From positions 1-8,134 of the forward strand of contig CAADVJ010000079.1 in assembly GCA_900752475.1 (NCBI GenBank): a DNA stretch of 8,134 nt, in the 5' to 3' direction. The notes under the pieces are model-generated. The model saw nothing but the letters and a program-made list of their open reading frames with translations, had not been told where the DNA came from and did no database searches. The DNA is from an uncultured Collinsella sp. (lineage in GTDB: Bacteria; Actinomycetota; Coriobacteriia; Coriobacteriales; Coriobacteriaceae). Shown piece after piece: positions 1-4,734 of this stretch; positions within the stretch are counted from its first letter, which is position 1, and each line of letters starts with the position of its first letter. The translations under genes and the position numbers were made by a program.

Positions 1-137
1 AGAGGCGCCTCCCCCGCCCCCCCCCCCGACCCCCCCTCCCGCAAATCCACGGGTCCGTCGCCCCCAATCGAGTCGACCGAGCCGCCAGCCGTGCTCAGTG
101 CTACGCGAATAGAACCGTTATCAAGAACAAACTCCAT
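1..137 (-). CDS. lacX: LacX-like aldose 1-epimerase family protein, N-terminal fragment cut by window edge
   Basis: This is an open frame running from an ATG at 137 to the window edge (45 codons, no stop). An AGGGAAGG ribosome-binding sequence at 143-150 sits five bases upstream. The peptide begins MEFVLDNGSIRVALSTAGGS and continues VDSIGGDG. This fits the first beta strands of the galactose mutarotase / LacX family, which typically read 'I.N..L.v.ist.GaeL.SI...g.EYLWQGD'. LacX closes the classical lacABCDFEGX operon, and this fragment lies downstream of lacA-lacB on the same strand, 119 bases after lacB, so context supports the call. Family members interconvert sugar anomers, although LacX itself is poorly characterised. 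From about residue 30 the fragment becomes Gly-rich because the DNA turns into poly-G; the expected Y-L-W-Q-G-D reads D-L-R-E-G-G, probably through poor base calls. The identity rests on only about 30 reliable residues. Confidence 0.55.
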   Translation of the reverse strand, partial: MEFVLDNGSIRVALSTAGGSVDSIGGDGPVDLREGGSGGGAGEAP

Positions 138-256
138 AGGAGCCTTCCCTTTCTTACGACAGCCCGCCAAGTCAATAGGGCTGATAGCAAACCGGCCCGC
201 GCCCCATCACAGAAACGCGAGCCGTCAACGGACTAGTTAATTACGCCGGATACCCG

Positions 257-781
257 CTAATCGTGGTATTCGCCGCGGTCCCACTTCTCCAGGAACTCGT
301 CAAAGAAGTGCGGGTCAGCCTGAGCCTCGGCGTCGGCCTTATTGCAGGCATCGATCTTGGCGATCAGGGCATCGTGCTCGGGGGTCTTCTCGTAGGGCTC
401 CTCCAGGAAGGCAAGCATGATATCGGCCATCAGGAACTCGCCGGTGATCTTGCCGCCAAAGCCCACGATGTTGGCGTTGAGCTCGCGACGGGCATACAGG
501 GCAGAGGTCATGTCGCGAACCAGGGCGCAGCGGGCGCCGGGAACCTTGTTGACGGCGTTGGTGATGCCGATGCCGGTGCCGCACAGGGCCACGCCAAAGT
601 CGGCCTTGCCGCTGGCAACAGCCTCGCCCACAGCCTTACCGTAGATGGGGTAGTGCGTACGGGTGTGGCTGTAGGTGCCGCAGTCGAGCACCTTGTAGCC
701 AGCCTGCTCCAGGCGGTCGGCCAGATAGATCTTCTCGTCCGTAACGATATGGTCGCAACCGATTGCGATGGTCTTCTTCAT
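257..781 (-). CDS. lacB: Galactose-6-phosphate isomerase subunit LacB
   Basis: LacB, with LacA, isomerises D-galactose-6-phosphate to D-tagatose-6-phosphate in the cytoplasm, the first step after lactose-6-phosphate cleavage. The 174-residue product matches the usual LacB length (about 171) and belongs to the RpiB/LacA/LacB fold. Visible landmarks are the start IAIGCDH with Asp10-His11, the TYSHTRTHYPIYGK stretch (36-49), the catalytic-type Cys67 followed by GTGIG (68-72), NAVNKVPG (75-82) and Arg89-Asp90. The C-terminal tail FLEKWDRGEYHD is characteristic of LacB rather than plain RpiB. Of the two isomerase genes here, this one keeps the cysteine. The start ATG is preceded by AAAGGAC at 788-794. 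The gene follows lacA by 63 bases with no terminator between them, so the two are very probably co-transcribed from the region at 1274-1511. A LacX-like frame follows on the same strand. Confidence 0.96.
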   Translation of the reverse strand: MKKTIAIGCDHIVTDEKIYLADRLEQAGYKVLDCGTYSHTRTHYPIYGKAVGEAVASGKADFGVALCGTGIGITNAVNKVPGARCALVRDMTSALYARRELNANIVGFGGKITGEFLMADIMLAFLEEPYEKTPEHDALIAKIDACNKADAEAQADPHFFDEFLEKWDRGEYHD

Positions 782-844
782 CAGAACGTCCTTTCGTCTG
801 AATTCACAAGTTGAGGTAGAAGTTCGAGTTCTCGGTGGCTCTCG

Positions 845-1273
845 TTAGGCCATCTTGTTGAGCATGTCGACACGGATCTGGTGACGGCCGCCGGCGTACT
901 GGGCGCGCAGGAACTCGCGGGCGATCTTCTTGGCGACCTCGGTGCCCACAACGCCCGGGCCCATGGTGACCATGCGCGAGCCGTTGTGCTCGCGGGTCAT
1001 GTAGGCGGAACGCTCGTCGGAAATGTTGGCGACGACCATGCCCTTGATCTTGACGGCGGCCATATAGGAGCCGACGCCGTACTTATCGAATGCGAAGCCC
1101 TGGGAATCCTTGTGCTCCAGCAGGTCCTTGGCAACGGCGGTCGCGGAATCGACAAAGTCCGCGGCAGGGGTCTCGGAATAGTCGACGACCTCGTGACCGT
1201 CGGCGATGAGCATCTCCTTGATGGACTCCTTCATCGACATACCGTCGGCATCGGAAGCGATTACAACCCTCAT
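845..1273 (-). CDS. lacA: Galactose-6-phosphate isomerase subunit LacA
   Basis: LacA is the small partner of LacB in the hetero-oligomeric galactose-6-phosphate isomerase of the tagatose-6-phosphate pathway. The 142-residue length is standard for LacA. Family-specific stretches are IKGMVVANISDERSAYMTRE (76-95), the MVTMGPGVVG region (101-110) and the tail GGRHQIRVDMLNKM (128-141), nearly the same as lactococcal LacA as I remember it. At the position of the RpiB/LacB catalytic Cys there is Asp63 (FDKYGVG), as in other LacA proteins, so the cysteine must come from LacB. The start is well fixed: an AAGGAGGA ribosome-binding site at 1278-1285 lies four bases upstream of the ATG. It is the first gene of the lacA-lacB-lacX unit, and the 238 bases upstream are rich in inverted-repeat operator candidates. 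Confidence 0.96.
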   Translation of the reverse strand: MRVVIASDADGMSMKESIKEMLIADGHEVVDYSETPAADFVDSATAVAKDLLEHKDSQGFAFDKYGVGSYMAAVKIKGMVVANISDERSAYMTREHNGSRMVTMGPGVVGTEVAKKIAREFLRAQYAGGRHQIRVDMLNKMA

Positions 1274-1367
1274 GACATCCTCCTTGAGAGATACGCAGGT
1301 GCGTAGTTTCTGTTTGGAAGTGTTGAATCGCGTTCAGGTCCGGGCATCTGAATGTGCGGTTCTTCAC

Positions 1368-1397
1368 TGTTCGTGTTTATTTGAACACATTCGAACA
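1368..1397 (-). promoter_or_regulatory. Overlapping operator candidate upstream of lacA
   Basis: On the plus strand this AT-rich segment holds TGTTCG (1368-1373), then TTTGAACA-CATT-CGAACA (1380-1397), giving an outer inverted repeat TGTTCG-N18-CGAACA. Nested inside is TGTTTATTTGAACA (1374-1387), an imperfect palindrome reminiscent of the TGTTT-type sites bound by DeoR-family LacR in lactococci and streptococci. The TTTGAACA-N4-CGAACA part recurs in the same orientation upstream of lacF (3385-3402). A regulatory role is inferred from symmetry, recurrence and location 95-124 bases upstream of lacA. No exact promoter could be assigned around it. Confidence 0.55.
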
Positions 1398-1423
1398 TCA
1401 ACTGCAAGAATTATTTGTTTATC

Positions 1424-1443
1424 TTTGTTCTTTTTTGAACAAA
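1424..1443 (-). promoter_or_regulatory. Perfect inverted repeat, probable operator for lacA
   Basis: TTTGTTC-N6-GAACAAA is a perfect 7-bp-armed inverted repeat of 20 bp, with a T6 spacer, lying about 150-170 bases upstream of the lacA start. It has no G/C-rich stem and no gene ends just before it, so a protein-binding site is more likely than a terminator. TACCGTTCAC (1444-1453) follows directly; ACCGTTCA-type sequences also occur upstream of lacF and lacE. The binding protein is unknown. The half-site GTTC is not the AACGTT core seen at the LacI-type operators. Confidence 0.5.
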
Positions 1444-1511
1444 TACCGTTCACAGATGATTGCTGACCGTTTGAGCCCGGCGCGGACGTAGTGACCGCGT
1501 GTTCAACAGAC

Positions 1512-1544
1512 AAAAGGGCGACCGAGAACGTGTCTCGGCCGCCC
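1512..1544 (-). terminator. Rho-independent terminator of the 337-residue membrane protein gene
   Basis: Read on the minus strand, GGGCGGCCGAGA (1544-1533) pairs with TCTCGGTCGCCC (1527-1516) around a five-base loop. All 12 pairs form, one being a G-U wobble, and TTTT (1515-1512) follows. It starts 36 bases after the stop codon of the membrane protein gene, so it should separate that gene from the lacA control region. On the plus strand no T tract follows, which supports minus-strand action. Confidence 0.88.
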
Positions 1545-1580
1545 TTCGGCGGTGTTCCCCGGTATATACAGCTGTTTTAG

Positions 1581-2594
1581 TTACTCGGACTGCCCGCCCT
1601 TCTTGGCATGCTTGGACGGAGCACTCAGAAAGCGACCCGTCAGATAGTTCGCCGGGCCGGAGATATCAATCCCCAGTAGCACGTGCCCCAGCCACAAAAA
1701 CGCCGCGAGCACCAGCAGTGGAATCACGCACGAGGTCACGATCATCACGATGACACCTTCGATCAGATCGGTCACCTGCTGCACAATTTCATCGGTCATC
1801 TGCTTGGCACCGCTGGTCACCGATGTGACGAGACCCGAGGCGCCGTCGGCAAGCTGCTCAAGCACATTCTTGGACTCTGTGGACTCGCTTTTTTTCTTGC
1901 TTGTTTTGGAGCTATCGCTATCTGCCGCACTCGCAGCGTCGGCCGCCTTTTGCTCGGCCGCCTCGATGCTAACGCGATACGTTTCGTCGACCTTCTGCGA
2001 CACCCAAACGCTTGCAGGCACCAACGCCATGCCAATTATGGCGACCACCAGCACACGCGTTGCCACGCGGCGAATGACCGCGCTCGTGCTCCAGCGTCCG
2101 TGAATGCCAAGCGACACCGCGAAGAGTACGAGCGAGAACGGAATCAGGATGCCCAGCCCGACCGACCATAAAATGGTCAGCAGATATTTTTCGAGGTAGA
2201 GCACGGCAAGCACGATACCCAAGTTTCCCGAAAGCTGCGCGAGCTGCTCGGCAACTGGCGTTCCCGTATCGCCCGGCAGCGCAGTGATACCCGCAGATAG
2301 GGCGACGCACGAGGTTGTGAGCGCCAAAACATTGCCCTTCTTTTGATCGATGACCTCGATGGTGGAGTCCCAAGTCTTGGTATCGGCAAAATGCGGACGA
2401 GCTACAAAGCCCGACAACAGCGCCAGTACCACGAGCGCAACGATAAAGCCAATCTGCAGCTTTTTGTTTGCGCACACGACATCGGACAGGCTGGGCTGCA
2501 GCTCGGTTACCGTCGTATGCTCGGTTATCTGGACAGGACGCCCATGAGCCATCTCGTGCGCATCTGTCTTTTGAATCAATCCGTTGTCCGGCAT
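1581..2594 (-). CDS. Multi-pass membrane protein of unknown function (337 residues)
   Basis: I do not recognise a characterised function. The protein starts with a polar cytoplasmic-type stretch of about 45 residues. Hydrophobic segments follow at roughly 47-64, 124-141, 143-163, 180-199 and 280-308. Between the first two lies a segment with conserved-looking KTWDSTIEVIDQKKG (73-87) and ALPGDTGTPVAEQL (105-118). Between the fourth and fifth lies a charged, Ala/Ser/Lys-rich region (about 203-250, possibly coiled or disordered), then a possible amphipathic helix (250-278). The tail is Lys-rich. The motifs resemble an uncharacterised membrane family I have seen in gut Firmicutes and Actinobacteria, which is recollection only. 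The start is fixed by GAGGAGGT at 2601-2608, six bases upstream. A TATACT -10 candidate lies at 2633-2638. The gene has its own terminator and sits between the lacF and lacA units; a role in lactose use is not indicated. Confidence 0.85.
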   Translation of the reverse strand: MPDNGLIQKTDAHEMAHGRPVQITEHTTVTELQPSLSDVVCANKKLQIGFIVALVVLALLSGFVARPHFADTKTWDSTIEVIDQKKGNVLALTTSCVALSAGITALPGDTGTPVAEQLAQLSGNLGIVLAVLYLEKYLLTILWSVGLGILIPFSLVLFAVSLGIHGRWSTSAVIRRVATRVLVVAIIGMALVPASVWVSQKVDETYRVSIEAAEQKAADAASAADSDSSKTSKKKSESTESKNVLEQLADGASGLVTSVTSGAKQMTDEIVQQVTDLIEGVIVMIVTSCVIPLLVLAAFLWLGHVLLGIDISGPANYLTGRFLSAPSKHAKKGGQSE

Positions 2595-2632
2595 TTGGAC
2601 ACCTCCTCATTCCGGCCTGCATTGCGGATGGA

Positions 2633-2638
2633 AGTATA
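2633..2638 (-). promoter_or_regulatory. Candidate -10 element for the membrane protein gene
   Basis: TATACT on the minus strand matches five of six bases of TATAAT and lies about 40 bases upstream of the ATG at 2594. I find no good -35 hexamer at normal spacing, so this is a weak call. Confidence 0.3.
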
Positions 2639-2681
2639 CCCACCCATCGAAAAACCGAACGGGAGGGCGTGCAGAAGCTCC

Positions 2682-2728
2682 AAGACTGCCCCCCAACGAC
2701 TAGTCGTTTAAGAGCGTCCCCAATGACT
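2682..2728. repeat. Two degenerate direct repeats flanking a 14-bp palindrome
   Basis: On the minus strand AGTCATTGGGGACGCTCTT (2728-2710) and AGTCGTTGGGGGGCAGTCTT (2701-2682) share the form AGTC-R-TTGGGG-n-TCTT. The perfect palindrome AACGACTAGTCGTT (2695-2708) covers the start of the second unit and the spacer. Nothing here is coding. The AGTCATTGGGGACG type of sequence resembles REP-like intergenic repeats that I associate with IS200/RAYT-type transposases. No transposase is present and genome copy number is unknown. Confidence 0.55.
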
Positions 2729-2739
2729 ATCTCCGGATG

Positions 2740-2806
2740 AGTTGCGGTGGAATAGGGATTGTTTTGCGCCCGTCGGCCCCTATTCAGTCCCTATTTCACC
2801 GCAACT
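2740..2806. repeat. Long inverted repeat, possible REP/MITE-like hairpin
   Basis: AGTTGCGGTGGAATAGGGA (2740-2758) and TCCCTATTTCACCGCAACT (2788-2806) are 19-bp arms with a single G/T difference, around a 29-base loop. In plus-strand RNA all 19 pairs can form, one as G-U. The loop repeats the CCCTATT of the right arm (2778-2784), so the left arm has two alternative partners. There is no T tract, and a conventional terminator for lacF already lies beside it, so it is better read as a mobile or structural repeat than a terminator. Confidence 0.7.
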
Positions 2807-2819
2807 TGGAGGAGGACAG

Positions 2820-2853
2820 AAAAAGCCCTGCCGCGGGTAGCGGCAGAGCTTTT
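2820..2853 (-). terminator. Rho-independent terminator of lacF
   Basis: On the minus strand AAAAGCTCTGCCGC (2853-2840) pairs with GCGGCAGGGCTTTT (2834-2821) around a five-base loop, with one U-G wobble, and ends in a T tract (2824-2820). It begins 28 bases after the lacF stop. The symmetrical A and T flanks could let it also work on the plus strand, but no plus-strand gene ends nearby. Confidence 0.9.
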
Positions 2854-2880
2854 GGAAGGGGACTTGGTTGTGAGGGCTCG

Positions 2881-3219
2881 TTAGGCGAGCTTGGCCTCGA
2901 GCTCGGCAATGCGCTTGTAGGCATCGATGGTAAAGCGGGCCTGCTTCTCCAGGATCATAGTGGTCATGAGGGTATCCTGAGCGTGAGCCATGATGAAGGT
3001 CATCTCCATCTCGCCACCGCCGGCCTCCTGCGAAAGCAGCTTGGTCTGCGTGTCGTGGGCACCGATGAGCGCATCGCTGGCATCCTTGTGCAGCTGCTCG
3101 GCCTTCTCAAAGTCACCCTCGCGAGCAGCATCGAGCGCTGCAAGCAGATCGGTCTGGGCGTCACCTGCGTATGCGACAATCTCGAATCCAACCATCGAGA
3201 TTTCTTCTTTGGTTGCCAT
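2881..3219 (-). CDS. lacF: PTS lactose-specific EIIA component (EIIA-Lac)
   Basis: LacF is the soluble phosphocarrier that takes phosphate from HPr and passes it to the EIIB domain of LacE during lactose uptake. The 112-residue, all-helical product has the PTS lactose/cellobiose EIIA layout: EISMVGFEIVAYAGDAQTDL (6-25), a second helix with AEQLHKDASDALIGAHDTQT (40-59), and EMTFIMAHAQDTLMT (72-86). His79 in AHAQD is the expected phosphorylated residue, and Asp82 is the likely metal ligand of the trimer core. AAAGGAA at about 3226-3232 serves as ribosome-binding site. Unusually, it is not next to lacE: the repressor gene and the divergent control region lie between, and it is transcribed the opposite way. 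With no terminator seen after the repressor gene, it may be transcribed both from its own upstream region (3220-3433) and by readthrough. Confidence 0.95.
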   Translation of the reverse strand: MATKEEISMVGFEIVAYAGDAQTDLLAALDAAREGDFEKAEQLHKDASDALIGAHDTQTKLLSQEAGGGEMEMTFIMAHAQDTLMTTMILEKQARFTIDAYKRIAELEAKLA

Positions 3220-3309
3220 GTTGCGTTCCTTTCACATATGAACCAATGGAGAGCATCGCGTCCGGGCATACGCGCTGCGTTGTGTATGACAGAAACAATA
3301 ACATTCAAA

Positions 3310-3321
3310 CAAAAAAGAACA
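3310..3321. promoter_or_regulatory. 12-base motif shared with the lacA operator
   Basis: CAAAAAAGAACA here is identical to the minus strand of 1426-1437, the core of the perfect inverted repeat upstream of lacA. It lies 91-102 bases upstream of the lacF start, in the opposite orientation relative to its gene. The left half is less symmetrical here (TTCAAAC precedes it), so it may be a half operator. Its A-rich content lowers its weight. Confidence 0.3.
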
Positions 3322-3343
3322 GCGCAAAACGTAATTTCGAGCT

Positions 3344-3373
3344 ATGAACGGTCACTTTTCGCCCGTGAACGGT
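3344..3373 (-). promoter_or_regulatory. Phased direct repeat TGAACGGT upstream of lacF
   Basis: TGAACGGT occurs at 3345-3352 and 3366-3373 on the plus strand, exactly 21 bp apart, close to two helical turns. It is ACCGTTCA in the direction of lacF transcription. The same ACCGTTCA(C) string occurs in the lacA region (1445-1453) and the lacE/repressor region (4551-4559). A same-face tandem binding site is the simplest reading; the regulator is unknown. Confidence 0.45.
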
Positions 3374-3384
3374 TTTTAAACCAA

Positions 3385-3402
3385 TTTGAACAATATCGAA
3401 CA
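3385..3402 (-). promoter_or_regulatory. Operator candidate upstream of lacF shared with lacA
   Basis: TTTGAACA-ATAT-CGAACA has the same two elements, the same order and the same four-base spacing as 1380-1397 upstream of lacA. In the gene direction it reads TGTTCG-N4-TGTTCAAA. The surrounding 214-base gap (3220-3433) has seven GAAC/GTTC tetramers and no AACGTT-centred LacI-type site. It lies 166-183 bases upstream of the lacF start. An adjacent inverted repeat GGTTTTTAAACC (3371-3382) adds symmetry. Confidence 0.5.
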
Positions 3403-3433
3403 CAATTAGCGGCAACCCAAACAGATCCGCGCC

Positions 3434-4438
3434 CTAGCGTACATCGCGCACCGTATCGCCCTCGACGAGCACGCCCGGAAACAGCATGTGCTCCACACCG
3501 GGTTCAACGCCCTCGGCGCCGGCAATCTTGTCGACCGCCCACATGCCGACGCGCTTGTTGTCAAAGCGCACCGTAGTCAGGCGACAATCGGGCACGATGT
3601 CGCCCAGACTGTCATCAACACCCACCACGCTCACGTCCTGGGGCACGCGCTTCCCGCGCGACTCGAGCCCACGGATGCAGCCATATGCCATGGCATCGTT
3701 GGAGGCATAAATGGCCGTACAGGTCGGATCGTCCGCCAGAGCCTGACCGGCAGCATACCCGCTCTGTGCCGTCCAATCGCCGCGCACGAGCTGCGGGGGC
3801 TCAATGCCATGCGCACGCAATGTCTCGCGCCAGCCTTCCTCGCGCCGCATGCCCGAAAGCGAGCGCTCGGGACACGAGATAAAGTGCACGGTTTTGTGCC
3901 CCCGCCCCAGCAAGTACTCGACCACCTGGCGCGAACAATCGAACTGGTCGTTATCGACCGTTGAACAGAGCGGGTGCTCCAACATCGTAACGAGCACCGT
4001 CTGCATGCCGGGCAGCGGCTCGAATGTTCCAAAGTCCGCCGGCATGCGGTTCATAATCACAACCATGCCATCCACCGGCAGTGCGCTCATGCGCGACGAT
4101 GCGCTCTCGAGGGTATACGGATGCCCGTCTACTTTAGTGAGGGTGATGGCATAGCCATGTTTGTCGGCCGCGGCGGCAAAGCCCTCCATACGGTCGAGAT
4201 TGCCGGTGCCGGTAATGTTGAACATGGCGACGCCGACGGTCTTAAACTTACCGCGGCGCAGCGATCGACCGGCAAAATTGGGGCGATACCCCAGCTCGCG
4301 CATGGCGGCACGCACGCGTTCCTTGGTCTCGGGGCGCACGCTGGGCGAATCGTGCACGGTGCGCGAGACCGTCTGCTCCGAGACGCCCGCGAGGCGCGCT
4401 ACGTCTTTGACGGATACCGATTTTTTAACAGCGGCCAT
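3434..4438 (-). CDS. LacI-family transcriptional repressor of the lac locus
   Basis: This is a sugar-responsive DNA-binding regulator of 334 residues, the normal LacI-family length. The N-terminal helix-turn-helix is at 8-31 (VSVKDVARLAGVSEQTVSRT), with the recognition helix carrying Glu21-Gln22. The hinge follows as YRPNFAGRSLRRG (51-63), including Leu60, the residue type that wedges into a central CpG of the operator. The periplasmic-binding-protein-like effector domain fills 66-334, with VDNDQ (161-165), YASNDAMAYG (244-253) and VPQDVSVVGVDD (265-276). It is divergent from lacE, and the gap holds two CG-centred palindromes that fit such a protein, so I infer it represses lacEG and itself. 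Its effector cannot be read from sequence; lactose-6-phosphate, galactose-6-phosphate or tagatose-6-phosphate are candidates. The classical LacR of PTS lac operons is DeoR-family, so a LacI-type protein here is a difference. Confidence 0.93.
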   Translation of the reverse strand: MAAVKKSVSVKDVARLAGVSEQTVSRTVHDSPSVRPETKERVRAAMRELGYRPNFAGRSLRRGKFKTVGVAMFNITGTGNLDRMEGFAAAADKHGYAITLTKVDGHPYTLESASSRMSALPVDGMVVIMNRMPADFGTFEPLPGMQTVLVTMLEHPLCSTVDNDQFDCSRQVVEYLLGRGHKTVHFISCPERSLSGMRREEGWRETLRAHGIEPPQLVRGDWTAQSGYAAGQALADDPTCTAIYASNDAMAYGCIRGLESRGKRVPQDVSVVGVDDSLGDIVPDCRLTTVRFDNKRVGMWAVDKIAGAEGVEPGVEHMLFPGVLVEGDTVRDVR

Positions 4439-4504
4439 AGGTCGATCTTTCTATGTCGACGATGCCATTGGTGGCACCTTGCGCAGTCATTTTTAACGCC
4501 TTCA

Positions 4505-4510
4505 AGTATA
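4505..4510 (-). promoter_or_regulatory. Candidate -10 element for the repressor gene
   Basis: TATACT on the minus strand (five of six matches to TATAAT) lies about 67 bases upstream of the repressor ATG. No convincing -35 element is seen at 16-18 bases. If it is used, the 5' leader includes a small hairpin, GGTGCCA/TGGCATC (about 4461-4478), and the start region lies in a GTCGA/TCGAC stem (4441-4460). Confidence 0.3.
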
Positions 4511-4596
4511 TCCAACGCCTCCCCCACCATACGCTCACCACCCAAAACCTACCGTTCACCGACATTTTTGCTTCCCCGAACGGCTTTTGGTACCCA

Positions 4597-4614
4597 AATG
4601 TTAACGTTGCCATT
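4597..4614. promoter_or_regulatory. LacI-family operator, distal copy (O1)
   Basis: AATGTTAACGTTGCCATT has the symmetrical frame AATG-NN-AACGTT-NN-CATT with the central CG expected for LacI-family repressors. It is the exact reverse complement of the site at 4717-4734, and identity extends to 19 bp. It lies on the repressor-gene side of the divergent region. Autoregulation of the repressor or DNA looping with the second copy is inferred. Confidence 0.8.
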
Positions 4615-4703
4615 GTGCAAACACAGAGCCACCGGGCGGCTCAAACGTTTACGCGTAAGGAATCGACGGTTCGCAGGCACAGGAACCACCGGTTCGCGTC
4701 TTT

Positions 4704-4718
4704 TTTTGTGTCACAAAA
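4704..4718. repeat. Perfect 15-bp inverted repeat beside the proximal operator
   Basis: TTTTGTG-T-CACAAAA is perfectly symmetrical around 4711 and runs into the left edge of the proximal LacI-type operator. It could be a second protein-binding site, or a -35 region (TTGTGT, 4706-4711) with TAACAT (4728-4733) as a poor -10. Its function is unknown. Confidence 0.4.
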
Positions 4719-4734
4719 TGGCAACGTTAACATT
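4717..4734. promoter_or_regulatory. LacI-family operator, lacE-proximal copy (O2)
   Basis: AATGGCAACGTTAACATT is the inverted duplicate of 4597-4614; centres are exactly 120 bp apart. It abuts the best lacE promoter candidate, ending one base before the -35 hexamer, so an occupied site would hinder RNA polymerase. Matching the LacI-family frame TGnnAACGTTnnCA, it is the most likely main operator for lacEG. Confidence 0.82.

Noticed and set aside
138..256. RNA gene or promoter between lacB and the LacX-like frame
   Set aside because: Only a 5-bp inverted repeat (AGCCC/GGGCT) is visible; no tRNA fold, terminator or promoter hexamers were convincing.
263..814. A long plus-strand open frame (183 codons) over lacB
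   Set aside because: It is the antisense of a well-supported lacB; its product is low-complexity Gly/Val/Ala with no family features.
1084..1101. Apparent loss of the catalytic cysteine in LacA (Asp63)
   Set aside because: LacA proteins normally lack this cysteine; LacB Cys67 supplies it, so this is not a defective gene.
1368..1443. LexA/SOS boxes suggested by CGAAC and GTTCG strings
   Set aside because: Gram-positive LexA sites read GAAC-N4-GTTC; here the order is GTTC...GAAC or tandem GAAC, and no SOS gene is present.
2740..2806. Inverted repeat considered as the lacF terminator
   Set aside because: The loop is 29 bases and no T tract follows, whereas a standard terminator lies at 2820-2853.
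2737..3576. A 279-codon plus-strand open frame spanning the repeat, terminator and lacF region
   Set aside because: It runs through a terminator, an AT-rich control region and antisense lacF, and has no coherent protein character.
4441..4478. Riboswitch or attenuator in the repressor leader (stems at 4441-4460 and 4461-4478)
   Set aside because: The stems are only 5-7 bp, there is no terminator T tract and no recognisable aptamer core; retained only as a note.
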